Shown piece by piece: positions 26,791 to 37,111 of a DNA stretch of 64,000 bases. Every line of letters begins with the position of its first letter. Positions within the stretch are counted from its first letter, which is position 1. The notes under the pieces are model-generated. The model worked only from the letters and a program-made list of their open reading frames with translations, did no database searches and was not told where the DNA came from. This DNA is from Bacillota bacterium (GTDB taxonomy: Bacteria > Bacillota > Clostridia > Acetivibrionales > DTU013), in the NCBI GenBank assembly GCA_023399355.1, contig JAEWQC010000294.1, positions 13,289-77,288 on the forward strand, written 5' to 3'. A program made the translations under genes and the position numbers.

Positions 26791-27456
26791 ATGAACCGGC
26801 ATGCTCGTGATTTTTTAGCACTTCGTCATTATTCCAGATCAAAGCCAGTGACCTGCTCATTAATCAGCGGAGCTCTTGATAATTTCTTTACTGTAAAATT
26901 GAAAGATTCTCTTGATATATATAAAGATATTTCAAAAGGCGATCCAGTGCTGTTCGGCAAGTGTGAAAATGGAAAAGAAACAAAGATCATCGGCGGATTT
27001 GTGCTATCAAAAGGCGAAGACAATGAAATAACAGTTTCTCCAGATATCACCTCTTTCACAATGGAACGCAGACATAATACAAGGTATCCTGTGTCCATAT
27101 TCGGTTATTTGAAGCATGGAGCAGTTAAAGAAAATGTTTCGTCTGCATGGATCAAGGATATTAGTTATGAAGGACTTCGTATTTGTACAGATTCACATCT
27201 GGAAGTCGAAGACAGTGTTGAAATTAACATTTGCATCACAAATAGTGTCTTTAATCTGGAAGGCGTTATTGTAAGAAAGAAGTCATTATATGGCAGGAAC
27301 GAATATGGCGTACAGATAACTTTCAAGTACAAAAGCTCTGTTTTCACCACCAGGGAATATATCGACAATTTGATATTGCAGGAAAAAAAGCTGCTGGAAA
27401 ACCATTTGCTTTCGTTGTCAGCTTCACTGTCTGGCGAAAACTCCATCTCTTTTTAG
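26791..27456 (+). CDS. PilZ-domain cyclic-di-GMP receptor (YcgR-like)
   Basis: A 221-residue protein with an N-terminal beta-rich YcgR-type domain (about 15-95) and a C-terminal PilZ domain. The c-di-GMP-binding residues appear as RRHNTR (RxxxR) near 97 and DISYEG (D/NxSxxG) near 130. Such proteins slow flagella or steer surface behaviour in response to c-di-GMP. No motility genes are adjacent. Confidence 0.85.
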   Translation: MNRHARDFLALRHYSRSKPVTCSLISGALDNFFTVKLKDSLDIYKDISKGDPVLFGKCENGKETKIIGGFVLSKGEDNEITVSPDITSFTMERRHNTRYPVSIFGYLKHGAVKENVSSAWIKDISYEGLRICTDSHLEVEDSVEINICITNSVFNLEGVIVRKKSLYGRNEYGVQITFKYKSSVFTTREYIDNLILQEKKLLENHLLSLSASLSGENSISF

Positions 27457-27744
27457 TTGCCGGGACTCCATCCTTCTTTTTGTCAAATCAGACGCAGGCA
27501 GATAATAACTTTGCTAATGGATCCAGGTTACAATTCTGTTTCTCCTATCTCCTTACTCCTTTAAACAATGCTCATAATAATCTCGGTGCAAAGCTTTTGA
27601 GTGGTATTAAAACTTAAGAATTGTGGGGTGATTTTTGTGCTTTGATGGAGTATACTATTTTGTATCCCGGCACTTTTAGTAATAGGAGGGTGCCTTAAAC
27701 TGTCTTAACCATAGTAAAAAATAAACTGATTATGAGGTATCCTG
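27457..27744. other. Intergenic, nothing recognised
   Basis: About 290 bases before the flavin reductase gene. No open frame with a ribosome site and no clear RNA element. Confidence 0.4.
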
Positions 27745-28317
27745 ATGAAAGTAGTAGCGTTCAACGGCAGTCCCAGACGTGGGGGAAATACGGAGCACAG
27801 CTTGAGGATCGTGCTTGAGGAACTGGAGAAGGAAGGTATAGAAACCGAACTGGTGCAGCTTGGGGGCCGAAAAGTCTTTGGCTGTGCTGCATGCGGCATG
27901 TGCTGGAAAAACAAGGACAGGCGCTGTGCCAGGAAAGATGATGAAATGAATGAGATCCTTGAGAAGCTATTTGAAGCAGATGGTATCCTGATTGGGTCAC
28001 CTACCTATTTTAGCAACGTCACTACGGAAGTAAAGGCATTCATAGACAGAGCGGGTTTTGTTTCGATGGCCAACGGAGGACTTCTTCGCAGGAAGGTGGG
28101 AGCGGCCGTGGTCTCAGTTAGGCGTGCCGGTTCCAATTTTACCTATGCGGCAATCAATTTCTTCTTTGGCATTACCGAAATGATCGTACCCGGTTCAACC
28201 TACTGGAACATGGCAATAGGCAACGCGCCCGGTGATGTCATGAATGACGCGGAAGGAATCCAAACCATGAAAAATCTCGGCAGAAATATGGCCTGGACAT
28301 TAAAGAAGTTGGGATGA
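27745..28317 (+). CDS. NADPH-dependent FMN reductase family protein
   Basis: A 190-residue flavodoxin-fold protein. NGSPRRGGNTEHSL binds FMN phosphate, GSPTYFSNVTTEVKAFIDR is the usual second loop, and CAACGMCW-x8-C is a cysteine cluster as in iron-sulfur flavoproteins of anaerobes. It probably reduces quinones, oxygen or other acceptors. It is the last host gene before the attachment tRNA. Confidence 0.88.
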   Translation: MKVVAFNGSPRRGGNTEHSLRIVLEELEKEGIETELVQLGGRKVFGCAACGMCWKNKDRRCARKDDEMNEILEKLFEADGILIGSPTYFSNVTTEVKAFIDRAGFVSMANGGLLRRKVGAAVVSVRRAGSNFTYAAINFFFGITEMIVPGSTYWNMAIGNAPGDVMNDAEGIQTMKNLGRNMAWTLKKLG

Positions 28318-28411
28318 TTTCCGGAGAATATGGAGGAAGTATTCTTTAAGCCTAGCCATATGCCACATACATACCTACCACATATTGCCGGAAAATTGTT
28401 TGCCAAACCGC

Positions 28412-28440
28412 TTGCATTATAACAAACACGATGTTATACT
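28412..28440 (+). promoter_or_regulatory. Promoter of tRNA-fMet
   Basis: TTGCAT (28412-28417), a 17-base spacer and TATACT (28435-28440), about 46 bases before the tRNA. Confidence 0.65.
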
Positions 28441-28469
28441 GTATAAGCGCGGTTGAGAAAAAGAAATCC

Positions 28470-30026
<1,557 letters not shown>

Positions 30027-30040
30027 TTAAAACACCTCAC

Positions 30041-30547
30041 TCATATTTTTTCATATATGTAGACTGAAGGGAAGTTGTAAAGGTATAAGGCTGTTTTACC
30101 GTCCAGGTCCCATATGCCATTCTGCTTGGACATAAATTCAAGTTTCTGCATCAGAAGCTCCTGAGTAACCATGAAGTGGTCCTCCAACTGCAGCAATGAT
30201 GCTGTTTTATTTTCTCTAATATTACCGAGCAGTGATCTGGTTGGAATAAGAAAATCTGCAGCCCACCTTATTGCTTTTAGTTCTTGCTTATCTATTGTCA
30301 GTCGATCCCGGTAGCACATGTATTTTCTTGGGGTTATATCTCCGATAGTTGTCATATGGTGGCCTATTTCTTCTGCTAAGACTGTACGGTAGAGCCTTGA
30401 ATTGGCCAGAATAGATTGATTTATAAGTATTATATAATCATCAGCATCACTATAGTAATAACCATAAATCGGATTAGGTAATTGTGTTACTACCCTGGTA
30501 ATCCCGCATTTTAATATAATATTTTCTAGATTTTCTGTATTAATCAT
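30041..30547 (-). CDS. ImmA/IrrE-type metallopeptidase
   Basis: A 168-residue DUF955-like protein. The zinc motif reads LAEEIGHH (E-E-x-x-H-H) rather than strict HExxH, as is common in phage copies. These peptidases cleave the phage repressor to trigger induction. Start is ATG 30547 after GAGG; an in-frame TTG at 30559 lies in the ribosome site. It lies upstream of the integrase and behind a LexA-like box. Confidence 0.8.
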   Translation of the reverse strand: MINTENLENIILKCGITRVVTQLPNPIYGYYYSDADDYIILINQSILANSRLYRTVLAEEIGHHMTTIGDITPRKYMCYRDRLTIDKQELKAIRWAADFLIPTRSLLGNIRENKTASLLQLEDHFMVTQELLMQKLEFMSKQNGIWDLDGKTALYLYNFPSVYIYEKI

Positions 30548-30565
30548 GTATAACCTCAATTATAT

Positions 30566-30579
30566 CGAACACATGTTCT
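30566..30579 (-). promoter_or_regulatory. LexA-like SOS box before immA-integrase
   Basis: CGAAC-ACAT-GTTCT differs by one base from the Firmicute LexA/DinR box CGAAC-N4-GTTCG. On the minus strand it follows a TATAAT-like sequence, so LexA would block this promoter until DNA damage. Confidence 0.55.
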
Positions 30580-30640
30580 ATTATAACATAATAGATTTTA
30601 TTGGAAAGAGATTATCAAACAAATAATTTGTGGAAAATTG

Positions 30641-30669
30641 TTGAATAATGTGGTGCTAATTGGTATGAT
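30641..30669 (+). promoter_or_regulatory. Promoter of the nurA-herA-methyltransferase operon
   Basis: TTGAAT (30641-30646), a 17-base spacer and TATGAT (30664-30669), on the opposite strand from the integrase operon. Confidence 0.5.
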
Positions 30670-30728
30670 TACATAAAGAAGTAATTCTTTCTATTATTAA
30701 TATAGACAAGTAAGGTGCTGTATACTGT

Positions 30729-31874
30729 ATGATTGATTCTAATAATTATGAAAGCATTAAGTCTAGTGTTAATGAAAGAATGAGAGAAGACAAAGATCTT
30801 CTGGATAAACTTAGAACAGAAATATGTGTTCTCAAGCCAGACGTCCGAAGAATACAACCGCGCAATACTACATCCATATCATTAGTAGGTACTGACGGAG
30901 GTAATAATAAACTTCGTTTTGATCCTTTCCTAATCCAAGTCATTCGAGTTGTCGATTCAAGCAATAATGAATATTATACTGATGTAATCACTCCAAGCAC
31001 CGATATAAGGGATTTAGATAATAAAATCCTTGTAAAAAAAGAAATTAAGTTCTCTGCTTTAAGAGAATTGATGGAGTATCTTGATGTTAATAGCTTAACA
31101 AAATTGAGTCCTATGATAAAAATAAGTACTCCTGATAAACCGATAAGCCCTTCATGGGTACAGGTGTATAGGGAGATTGTTGAATGGGCAATCCTTTTTA
31201 AAATTATACGAGAGAAAGATTTCGGCACTGATACGTTAGTTTTATTTGATGGATTACTAAGATGTAAAGTGTTTTCACATGATTTATTTGCAAAACTTCG
31301 TATTGGCTTAGAAGATAGCATTAGAAATCAATATGAAAAGAATCGTAGAAGAATTTATATTGCAGGGTTGGCAAAACATAGTAGTGTTTTAGCTCGATAT
31401 AGATTAGCTATGTACATTGAAGATATTATGACTACTAACTATCCATGTTATGTTGAAATAGATAGAAAGATTGAAGAGAAAGCGTATATTTGGAATGAAT
31501 ATGCTAGGGGCGATGATAGCAACCTTGAAAATGTTACAGAAATTAATAAATATGTTGCCGGAAAGATGTTTTTCGTTAAATTCGGGAATGGATCAATGGA
31601 TCCTATATGGCCTATTGATATTTTTCAGAGTCAGACTAAAGAATCACAATTAATTATTGGATGCTTATTAGCTGATGCAATTAATGGATTTCCAGTTCCA
31701 TTTTATCCATTAAGCTTGCAAAAAGCACATGAAAATGCTGCTTTAGTTGATTTTGATTTTGAAATAATTCAAAACCATATTTTTGATGCCATTCGTAGTA
31801 TCCTAGGCGATGATGCTACAAAAGTGGATATGTTCAGATTACAGGATTCTGACCCTTCTAGCTATAGATATTAG
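30729..31874 (+). CDS. NurA-domain nuclease
   Basis: A 381-residue NurA-family protein, a 5'-3' nuclease that works with HerA. Conserved sites: VGTDGG with Asp56, VLFDGLLR with Asp174, GLAKHS with Lys216, and the C-terminal YPLSLQKAHENAALVD with the acidic/His set. NurA-HerA process DNA ends in archaea, and bacterial copies are often in defence islands. It starts the operon and lies 14 bases before herA. The DNA is clearly more AT-rich than the host and phage structural genes. Confidence 0.85.
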   Translation: MIDSNNYESIKSSVNERMREDKDLLDKLRTEICVLKPDVRRIQPRNTTSISLVGTDGGNNKLRFDPFLIQVIRVVDSSNNEYYTDVITPSTDIRDLDNKILVKKEIKFSALRELMEYLDVNSLTKLSPMIKISTPDKPISPSWVQVYREIVEWAILFKIIREKDFGTDTLVLFDGLLRCKVFSHDLFAKLRIGLEDSIRNQYEKNRRRIYIAGLAKHSSVLARYRLAMYIEDIMTTNYPCYVEIDRKIEEKAYIWNEYARGDDSNLENVTEINKYVAGKMFFVKFGNGSMDPIWPIDIFQSQTKESQLIIGCLLADAINGFPVPFYPLSLQKAHENAALVDFDFEIIQNHIFDAIRSILGDDATKVDMFRLQDSDPSSYRY

Positions 31875-31888
31875 GTGAGGTGCGAATT

Positions 31889-34003
31889 ATGGCTAAAATT
31901 GATTTATTTCCCCAAGAGCAAGTTGTTGGAGTTTTTAGAGGGTTTACTGAAGGTGGACTTGAGTTTCATGCAGATTTAGTATTACCATATCGAAATGATT
32001 TTCAGAACATTCCGATGCATGGCCAGTTTATTTTGGTACAATTAGAATCTCCAAATGAAGCCGTATTAGGAAGAATAGCATCATTTTCATCAGATGGAAG
32101 ATTATCTTCAGGTGTGGGTGAAGATTTTAATCTGAGAGCTGTACGGGATAATAGGCCTGTGCCTGAAGATTTAAGAGAACAGTATTTAAAATATAGAATA
32201 AATATTCGAGTTTTAGGAGTAATACGAAATTCTAGTGGAGGAAAACTTGTATTTGTGCCTTCACACAGGAGGTTACCACATGTCGGAAGCCCAGTAGCAT
32301 TCCTTTCTAATGATGTACTGCAAGAAATAGCAGGTCATAATGAAAACGGAGCTGCTATTGGATTTTTTGCACTCGGTGAATATATATACTCAGGGACTAA
32401 TAAGGATCTAGTGCAACAAGATTGGATGCAAATTAAGCAACCTGAAGTACTTATCAAATTCCCGGTTTCCAATCTTGTTTCAAGAAGATCATTCATCTTT
32501 GCAAGAGCAGGTTTTGGTAAGTCTAATCTCAATAAATTACTTTTTAGTAGTTTGTATTCTAGTACACCGATGGTTCTAAAAAGAGGTGACAGAGAGGTTC
32601 CTGTTGGAACTATTATATTTGATAGAGACGGAGAGTATTTTTGGCCAGATGATAAAGGAAGGCCTGGTCTTTGTGATGTGCCGGATTTATTTAATAATAT
32701 AGTTGTTTTTACACCAAGACAGGCTCCAAGTGATTTTTATTCGTCTTTTATCTCAGGAGGAATAAAAATTGATATAAGGCGTTTCAGACCTTCAGATATT
32801 ATTGCAATAGCATTATCATCTGAGAAACAGGACCAGCAGAATGTAAGGAAACTTAAAGGCTTAAGCTCCGAAAGATGGTGTGAACTTGTAAATCTAATAA
32901 ACAAAAATAAAAATGAAGCTCCAGTTGAGGACATTCGTAGGATTTTAAATCTTGAAGATAATCAAGATGCTGAAGCATTTGCTGCAAGAGCAAACATGAC
33001 AACAATTATTAGTCAATTACATGATCCTGGAAGCCAATTAATAGATATGTTACTTAAGGCACTCTCTGATGGAAAACTATGCATCGTTGACATTTCACAA
33101 ATGAGAGGAGAGCAGGCCTTGATATTGAGTGGCATCATCTTACGTAAAATATTTGATAAAAATCAAGAAGAGTTCACTGCAGCAAATCCTAAAACGATAC
33201 CAACGATCGCTGTGGTTGAAGAGGCTCAATCAGTCTTAAACCCGAATACATCTGGATCTGAACCGTATATTGCATGGGTTAAGGAAGGCAGAAAATATGA
33301 TTTAGGGTCATTACTTGTGACACAGCAGCCAGGGAGTATTCCAACCGATATTCTGAGCCAAGGAGATAATTGGTTTATATTCCATCTGCTTTCTTCTGTG
33401 GATTTACAGAATGTAAAAAAAGCAAATGCACATTTTAGTGACGATATATTAAGTACTTTATTGAATGAACCAATTGTTGGACAAGGAGTATTCTGGAGTT
33501 CGGTTAGTGGTAAACCATATCCTGTATCCTTAAGAGTGCAATCTTTTGAGGCACAGGTAAATACACAAGATAAAGAATATAATAAACCTGCTATAGACAC
33601 ATATGCAGCTCGACTGAAATACCAGACTGAAGAAAGGCTTATTGAAGCTTTGAAAACGATAAATCCTAATGATATAATTGATAGTGGTGGGGATAGTTCT
33701 ACGGATGATACTCAAATTGATACAATGCAAGCATATGAATTAAAGACAATTCATGATTTCCGAGAGAAAAGCCCTGATATGATTACTAAAATAAGAAATA
33801 GCGGTGTAGCTTGGAAAGCAGTATTGGAAGATTTAAAAAAATATGTACCTGAGATTATTGAAAACCAAGATAGTTTTGCATATAACCTAGTACCAAAAGC
33901 CATGCTGCATATATTTGGGAAACAAGACATATCGTGGTATACTTATAAGAACCCATCAACCAATAAGACTTATATTAAAGCCGGACAAAAACCAGAAAAC
34001 TAA
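31889..34003 (+). CDS. HerA-like DNA translocase ATPase
   Basis: A 704-residue FtsK/HerA ATPase. An N-terminal HAS-barrel region (about 1-130) is followed by Walker A ARAGFGKSN (about 206-213), FDRDGEYFW, Walker B AVVEEAQSVL (about 440) and TQQPGSIP. HerA hexamers pump DNA into NurA dimers. It starts at ATG 31889 after AGGTGAGG, tightly linked to nurA upstream and the methyltransferase downstream. The C-terminal 100 residues are extra and may contact partners. Confidence 0.88.
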   Translation: MAKIDLFPQEQVVGVFRGFTEGGLEFHADLVLPYRNDFQNIPMHGQFILVQLESPNEAVLGRIASFSSDGRLSSGVGEDFNLRAVRDNRPVPEDLREQYLKYRINIRVLGVIRNSSGGKLVFVPSHRRLPHVGSPVAFLSNDVLQEIAGHNENGAAIGFFALGEYIYSGTNKDLVQQDWMQIKQPEVLIKFPVSNLVSRRSFIFARAGFGKSNLNKLLFSSLYSSTPMVLKRGDREVPVGTIIFDRDGEYFWPDDKGRPGLCDVPDLFNNIVVFTPRQAPSDFYSSFISGGIKIDIRRFRPSDIIAIALSSEKQDQQNVRKLKGLSSERWCELVNLINKNKNEAPVEDIRRILNLEDNQDAEAFAARANMTTIISQLHDPGSQLIDMLLKALSDGKLCIVDISQMRGEQALILSGIILRKIFDKNQEEFTAANPKTIPTIAVVEEAQSVLNPNTSGSEPYIAWVKEGRKYDLGSLLVTQQPGSIPTDILSQGDNWFIFHLLSSVDLQNVKKANAHFSDDILSTLLNEPIVGQGVFWSSVSGKPYPVSLRVQSFEAQVNTQDKEYNKPAIDTYAARLKYQTEERLIEALKTINPNDIIDSGGDSSTDDTQIDTMQAYELKTIHDFREKSPDMITKIRNSGVAWKAVLEDLKKYVPEIIENQDSFAYNLVPKAMLHIFGKQDISWYTYKNPSTNKTYIKAGQKPEN

Positions 34004-34020
34004 GTGAAAGAAGTAAAAGG

Positions 34021-35139
34021 ATGCAAAAGGAAGATCTAAATCTTAACGGAATATGCCCATATTTTACAATGTTTCCATTGGATTTTCCTATGTCAATTTT
34101 AGCTCAGTGCTCCAAAAAAAGACAATGGATTTTTGATCCATTCTGTGGGAGAGGTACAACTAATTTTGCAGCAAGATTAAATGGTTTTCCTTCAGTTGGC
34201 ATTGATAGTAGTCCTGTAGCGTCTTCTCTTTCATGTGCTAAACTTGCTAATACAACTTCAAGTGCAATTATTCAAGAGGCATATAAGATACTAGAAGAAG
34301 TTTCTGAGCCTGAACATATTCCAAACAGTGATTTCTGGGAACTGGCATATCATGAAGATGTACTAAAAGATATTTGTCGTCTGCGAGAAGGGTTATTAGA
34401 AAATAGTGATAGTGATTCGAGAATAGCATTAAGAGCAGTTATGCTAGGTGCGTTACATGGGCCTATAAATAAAGTTACCCCATCATACTTTTCTAATCAA
34501 GCACCAAGAACATTTTCACCTAAACCGGCTTATTCAGTAAAGTATTGGACAAAAAATAACATGAGGCCAGTTAAACATAATCTAATTGATATAATTTCTA
34601 AAAGAGCGGAACGATATTATCCTGGTACACTACCAGAGGCTTCAGGAAAGATATTTAAAGGTGATAGTAGTAGTGAAGAGACTTTACAGCAAGTAAACAG
34701 GTTTACGAATAAGCATAAAATAAAGTTTTCAACAGTAATAACGTCACCACCTTACTTTGGCATGGGTACATATGTTGCGGATCAATGGATTCGAAACTGG
34801 TTTATAGGTGGACCTCCAAATGTTGATTACTCACATAATAATCAATTAGGTCGGTTCTGTAAGCAAACTTTTATTAATCAGCTTTGTAAAGTATGGGTTA
34901 ACACTAGCCAACTATGTTATCCTGGAGCTTCAATGGTAATTAGATTCGGAGCAATTAATGGTCAAAAGGTTGATCCAATAGAAATAATCTCTCAATCGCT
35001 TGAAGGGACTAATTGGAGAATCTCTAACATTTTATCTGCTGGATTTCCTCAAAAAGGGCGAAGACAATCAGAGCACTTTGTTAATGCTACTGAGAGTGTG
35101 CCTCTTGAGGAATTTGACTTTTATTGTTTGAATAATTAA
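34021..35139 (+). CDS. DNA methyltransferase (N6-A or N4-C type)
   Basis: A 372-residue SAM-dependent methylase with motif I FDPFCGRGTT (about 38-46) and catalytic motif IV TSPPYFG (about 241-247). The order I then IV places it in the alpha/gamma-like group, with a long spacer that may read DNA. It starts 17 bases after herA. In this setting it could mark self DNA against NurA-HerA attack. No separate restriction endonuclease is present. Confidence 0.82.
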   Translation: MQKEDLNLNGICPYFTMFPLDFPMSILAQCSKKRQWIFDPFCGRGTTNFAARLNGFPSVGIDSSPVASSLSCAKLANTTSSAIIQEAYKILEEVSEPEHIPNSDFWELAYHEDVLKDICRLREGLLENSDSDSRIALRAVMLGALHGPINKVTPSYFSNQAPRTFSPKPAYSVKYWTKNNMRPVKHNLIDIISKRAERYYPGTLPEASGKIFKGDSSSEETLQQVNRFTNKHKIKFSTVITSPPYFGMGTYVADQWIRNWFIGGPPNVDYSHNNQLGRFCKQTFINQLCKVWVNTSQLCYPGASMVIRFGAINGQKVDPIEIISQSLEGTNWRISNILSAGFPQKGRRQSEHFVNATESVPLEEFDFYCLNN

Positions 35140-35357
35140 TGAAATTGGTGAATAGAGAGTAATTTTTAATTATAATTTTGGCCATAAATATGAATACTTT
35201 AATGGAATTAAAGAGAAAAAGGGTATAGCTAATTAAATTCTAAAAGTATAGGATATATTTTCTATAAAGTGTTAAAATGTGTATATTACTTTAGCATTAT
35301 TAATATGAATATTTCAGACGACCTAGAGTTATGTAATTTACACAAGAAGGAGAAAAC
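35140..35357 (+). other. AT-rich gap before the radical SAM gene
   Basis: About 220 bases, very AT-rich, with an imperfect palindrome TATAG..CTATA near 35247-35265 and a TAAAAT at 35273. It probably holds a separate promoter for the radical SAM-HD pair, but no clear -35 box is visible. Confidence 0.4.
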
Positions 35358-37091
35358 ATGTCTAGAACATGGAATGATTTTTCAAAGATATTAATTAGCA
35401 AAAAGGAAATAGAAAACATTTCTTATGAGTATATTAGAAAAAATAAATTGTCTTCAACATTCACTTTACTGTTGGGACTAGTAATTCCACTATGGTTTAC
35501 TTTATTTATATCCAATACTACAGAGAATCATGACACAATAATTATCTGTGGTACAATTCTAATTATTATGACTATAACTGTAATTGTGTTAGGTATATAC
35601 ATTTATATGCAAAGACATAAAAAAGATTTAGTATTACAAATAAATGAGAAAGCTGAAAATGATGCTGACTATACAGCAATATTTATCATCTCAAAAATAT
35701 TTATTGATAATGATGGAAAGCGAAGTATTGAATTATTGGTACAAGAAAAGAAATCATGGGGCTGTGATTTCTTACCATATTTAAAAATGGATAAAGACAT
35801 ATCAATTGAAGACCAAACTAATAAACTAAAAAAAGGTTTGGCGAACATTATAAATGTTGATCCTGAAATAATTGAAATTTTTAAAATTGATAGTGCATAT
35901 AGTATTAAATTTTCTGTACCAGAAAATACTGAAAAATTATATAGATATGTATTCTTTACAGTATCTATTAGTAAACATCTGCACTTATCATTGATTAATA
36001 ATCAAAAATGGGTAAGCATTGATACCCTACTAAATGACGTTAATGTAATAAGAATAAATGGAGATGTAGTTGATAATTTAAATAAATTAAGATCTAAAAT
36101 TACCGATTCATTTTCAAACAAAAATAATTTTATTGAACCTATTAAAATCATATGGAATATTACTTCAAAGTGCCATTTTAATTGTTCAATATGTGGTACT
36201 TATAATCAAGAAAGAAGCGAATTAACAGAATCGCAAAAATATCAGGCGTTAGTATCTATTTTAACCATCAAAGATAGTATTAGAGAACTCGATTTTGCTG
36301 GTGGAGATCCATTAATGGATCCTGATAGTATAAAAATTATTATGAACTCAGTAGATTTTTTGGGCAAAAATAGAGTATCAATTACTACAACAGGTCATGG
36401 TATTGAGAATTTATCAGATGAAATAAAACTTCAGATTTTATCTAATTGTGAACTAACTATTGATAATCCAGATCCGGATGAAGACAGCACAATTCGTATG
36501 GGGCGTAAATATAATAATATAAATGCTGTAAGAGCGCAAATTGACAGGAAATTTATGTCGAAATTAACTATTAATGTCCCCATACTAGACACTAATATTG
36601 ACCATAATAGGATTGTCTCATTGGTGAAGAGAATAAATTCTATTAATCCTCAAGAAGTTGTATTAATAAGATTAATGCCTGTAGGTAAAGTTAATTTAGC
36701 ATCTTATCCTTCAAATTATAATCCTGATACTTTTATTAATACTTTCAAAAATAATCTAGAAAAAAATATTATTCTTCATCTTCAATGTGCTTTACGATGT
36801 AAATATAGCGATGGTTGTTATTGCAATATGTTGCAGGAGAAAATTGGTATTGATTGTTGTGGAAACGTATTTGCATGTGCATGGGCAGCATATTTAGACT
36901 GTAATGTTCACGATAATCCTTTTTACATTGGAAATTTAATAAATAAAAGTTTGAAAGATATCTTATTGAGTAATGAAGCAAATGAAATTAGGCAAAGATT
37001 AAGTAAAAATCATAAGCATTGTTGTATTTTCTCCTACGTTACAACTAAAGGAAAATCATTTTTTAGTGAAAATGATCCTTTGTTAAAATAA
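35358..37091 (+). CDS. Membrane-anchored Nudix-like radical SAM/SPASM protein
   Basis: A 577-residue three-part protein. Residues about 34-76 form two transmembrane helices. Residues about 90-245 resemble a degenerate Nudix-like fold (LLVQEKKSWGCDFLPY..., VDPEIIEI) without the catalytic Nudix box, as in 2TM-Nudix proteins linked to nucleotide signalling. Residues about 265 onward are a radical SAM core with Cys272, Cys276 and Cys279 (CHFNCSIC), then AGGDPL. A C-terminal cysteine-rich SPASM-like part follows (CALRC...C.C...CCGNVFACAW). The start follows AAGGAG. The substrate is unknown; the HD gene follows 20 bases later. Confidence 0.7.
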   Translation: MSRTWNDFSKILISKKEIENISYEYIRKNKLSSTFTLLLGLVIPLWFTLFISNTTENHDTIIICGTILIIMTITVIVLGIYIYMQRHKKDLVLQINEKAENDADYTAIFIISKIFIDNDGKRSIELLVQEKKSWGCDFLPYLKMDKDISIEDQTNKLKKGLANIINVDPEIIEIFKIDSAYSIKFSVPENTEKLYRYVFFTVSISKHLHLSLINNQKWVSIDTLLNDVNVIRINGDVVDNLNKLRSKITDSFSNKNNFIEPIKIIWNITSKCHFNCSICGTYNQERSELTESQKYQALVSILTIKDSIRELDFAGGDPLMDPDSIKIIMNSVDFLGKNRVSITTTGHGIENLSDEIKLQILSNCELTIDNPDPDEDSTIRMGRKYNNINAVRAQIDRKFMSKLTINVPILDTNIDHNRIVSLVKRINSINPQEVVLIRLMPVGKVNLASYPSNYNPDTFINTFKNNLEKNIILHLQCALRCKYSDGCYCNMLQEKIGIDCCGNVFACAWAAYLDCNVHDNPFYIGNLINKSLKDILLSNEANEIRQRLSKNHKHCCIFSYVTTKGKSFFSENDPLLK

Positions 37092-37111
37092 TATTTAGGG
37101 AGGGCTTAAAA

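Noticed and set aside
35358..37091. Viperin-like ddhCTP synthase
   Set aside because: The radical SAM motif is followed by a cysteine-rich SPASM-like tail, and the protein carries a membrane and Nudix-like N-terminus, none of which fit viperins.
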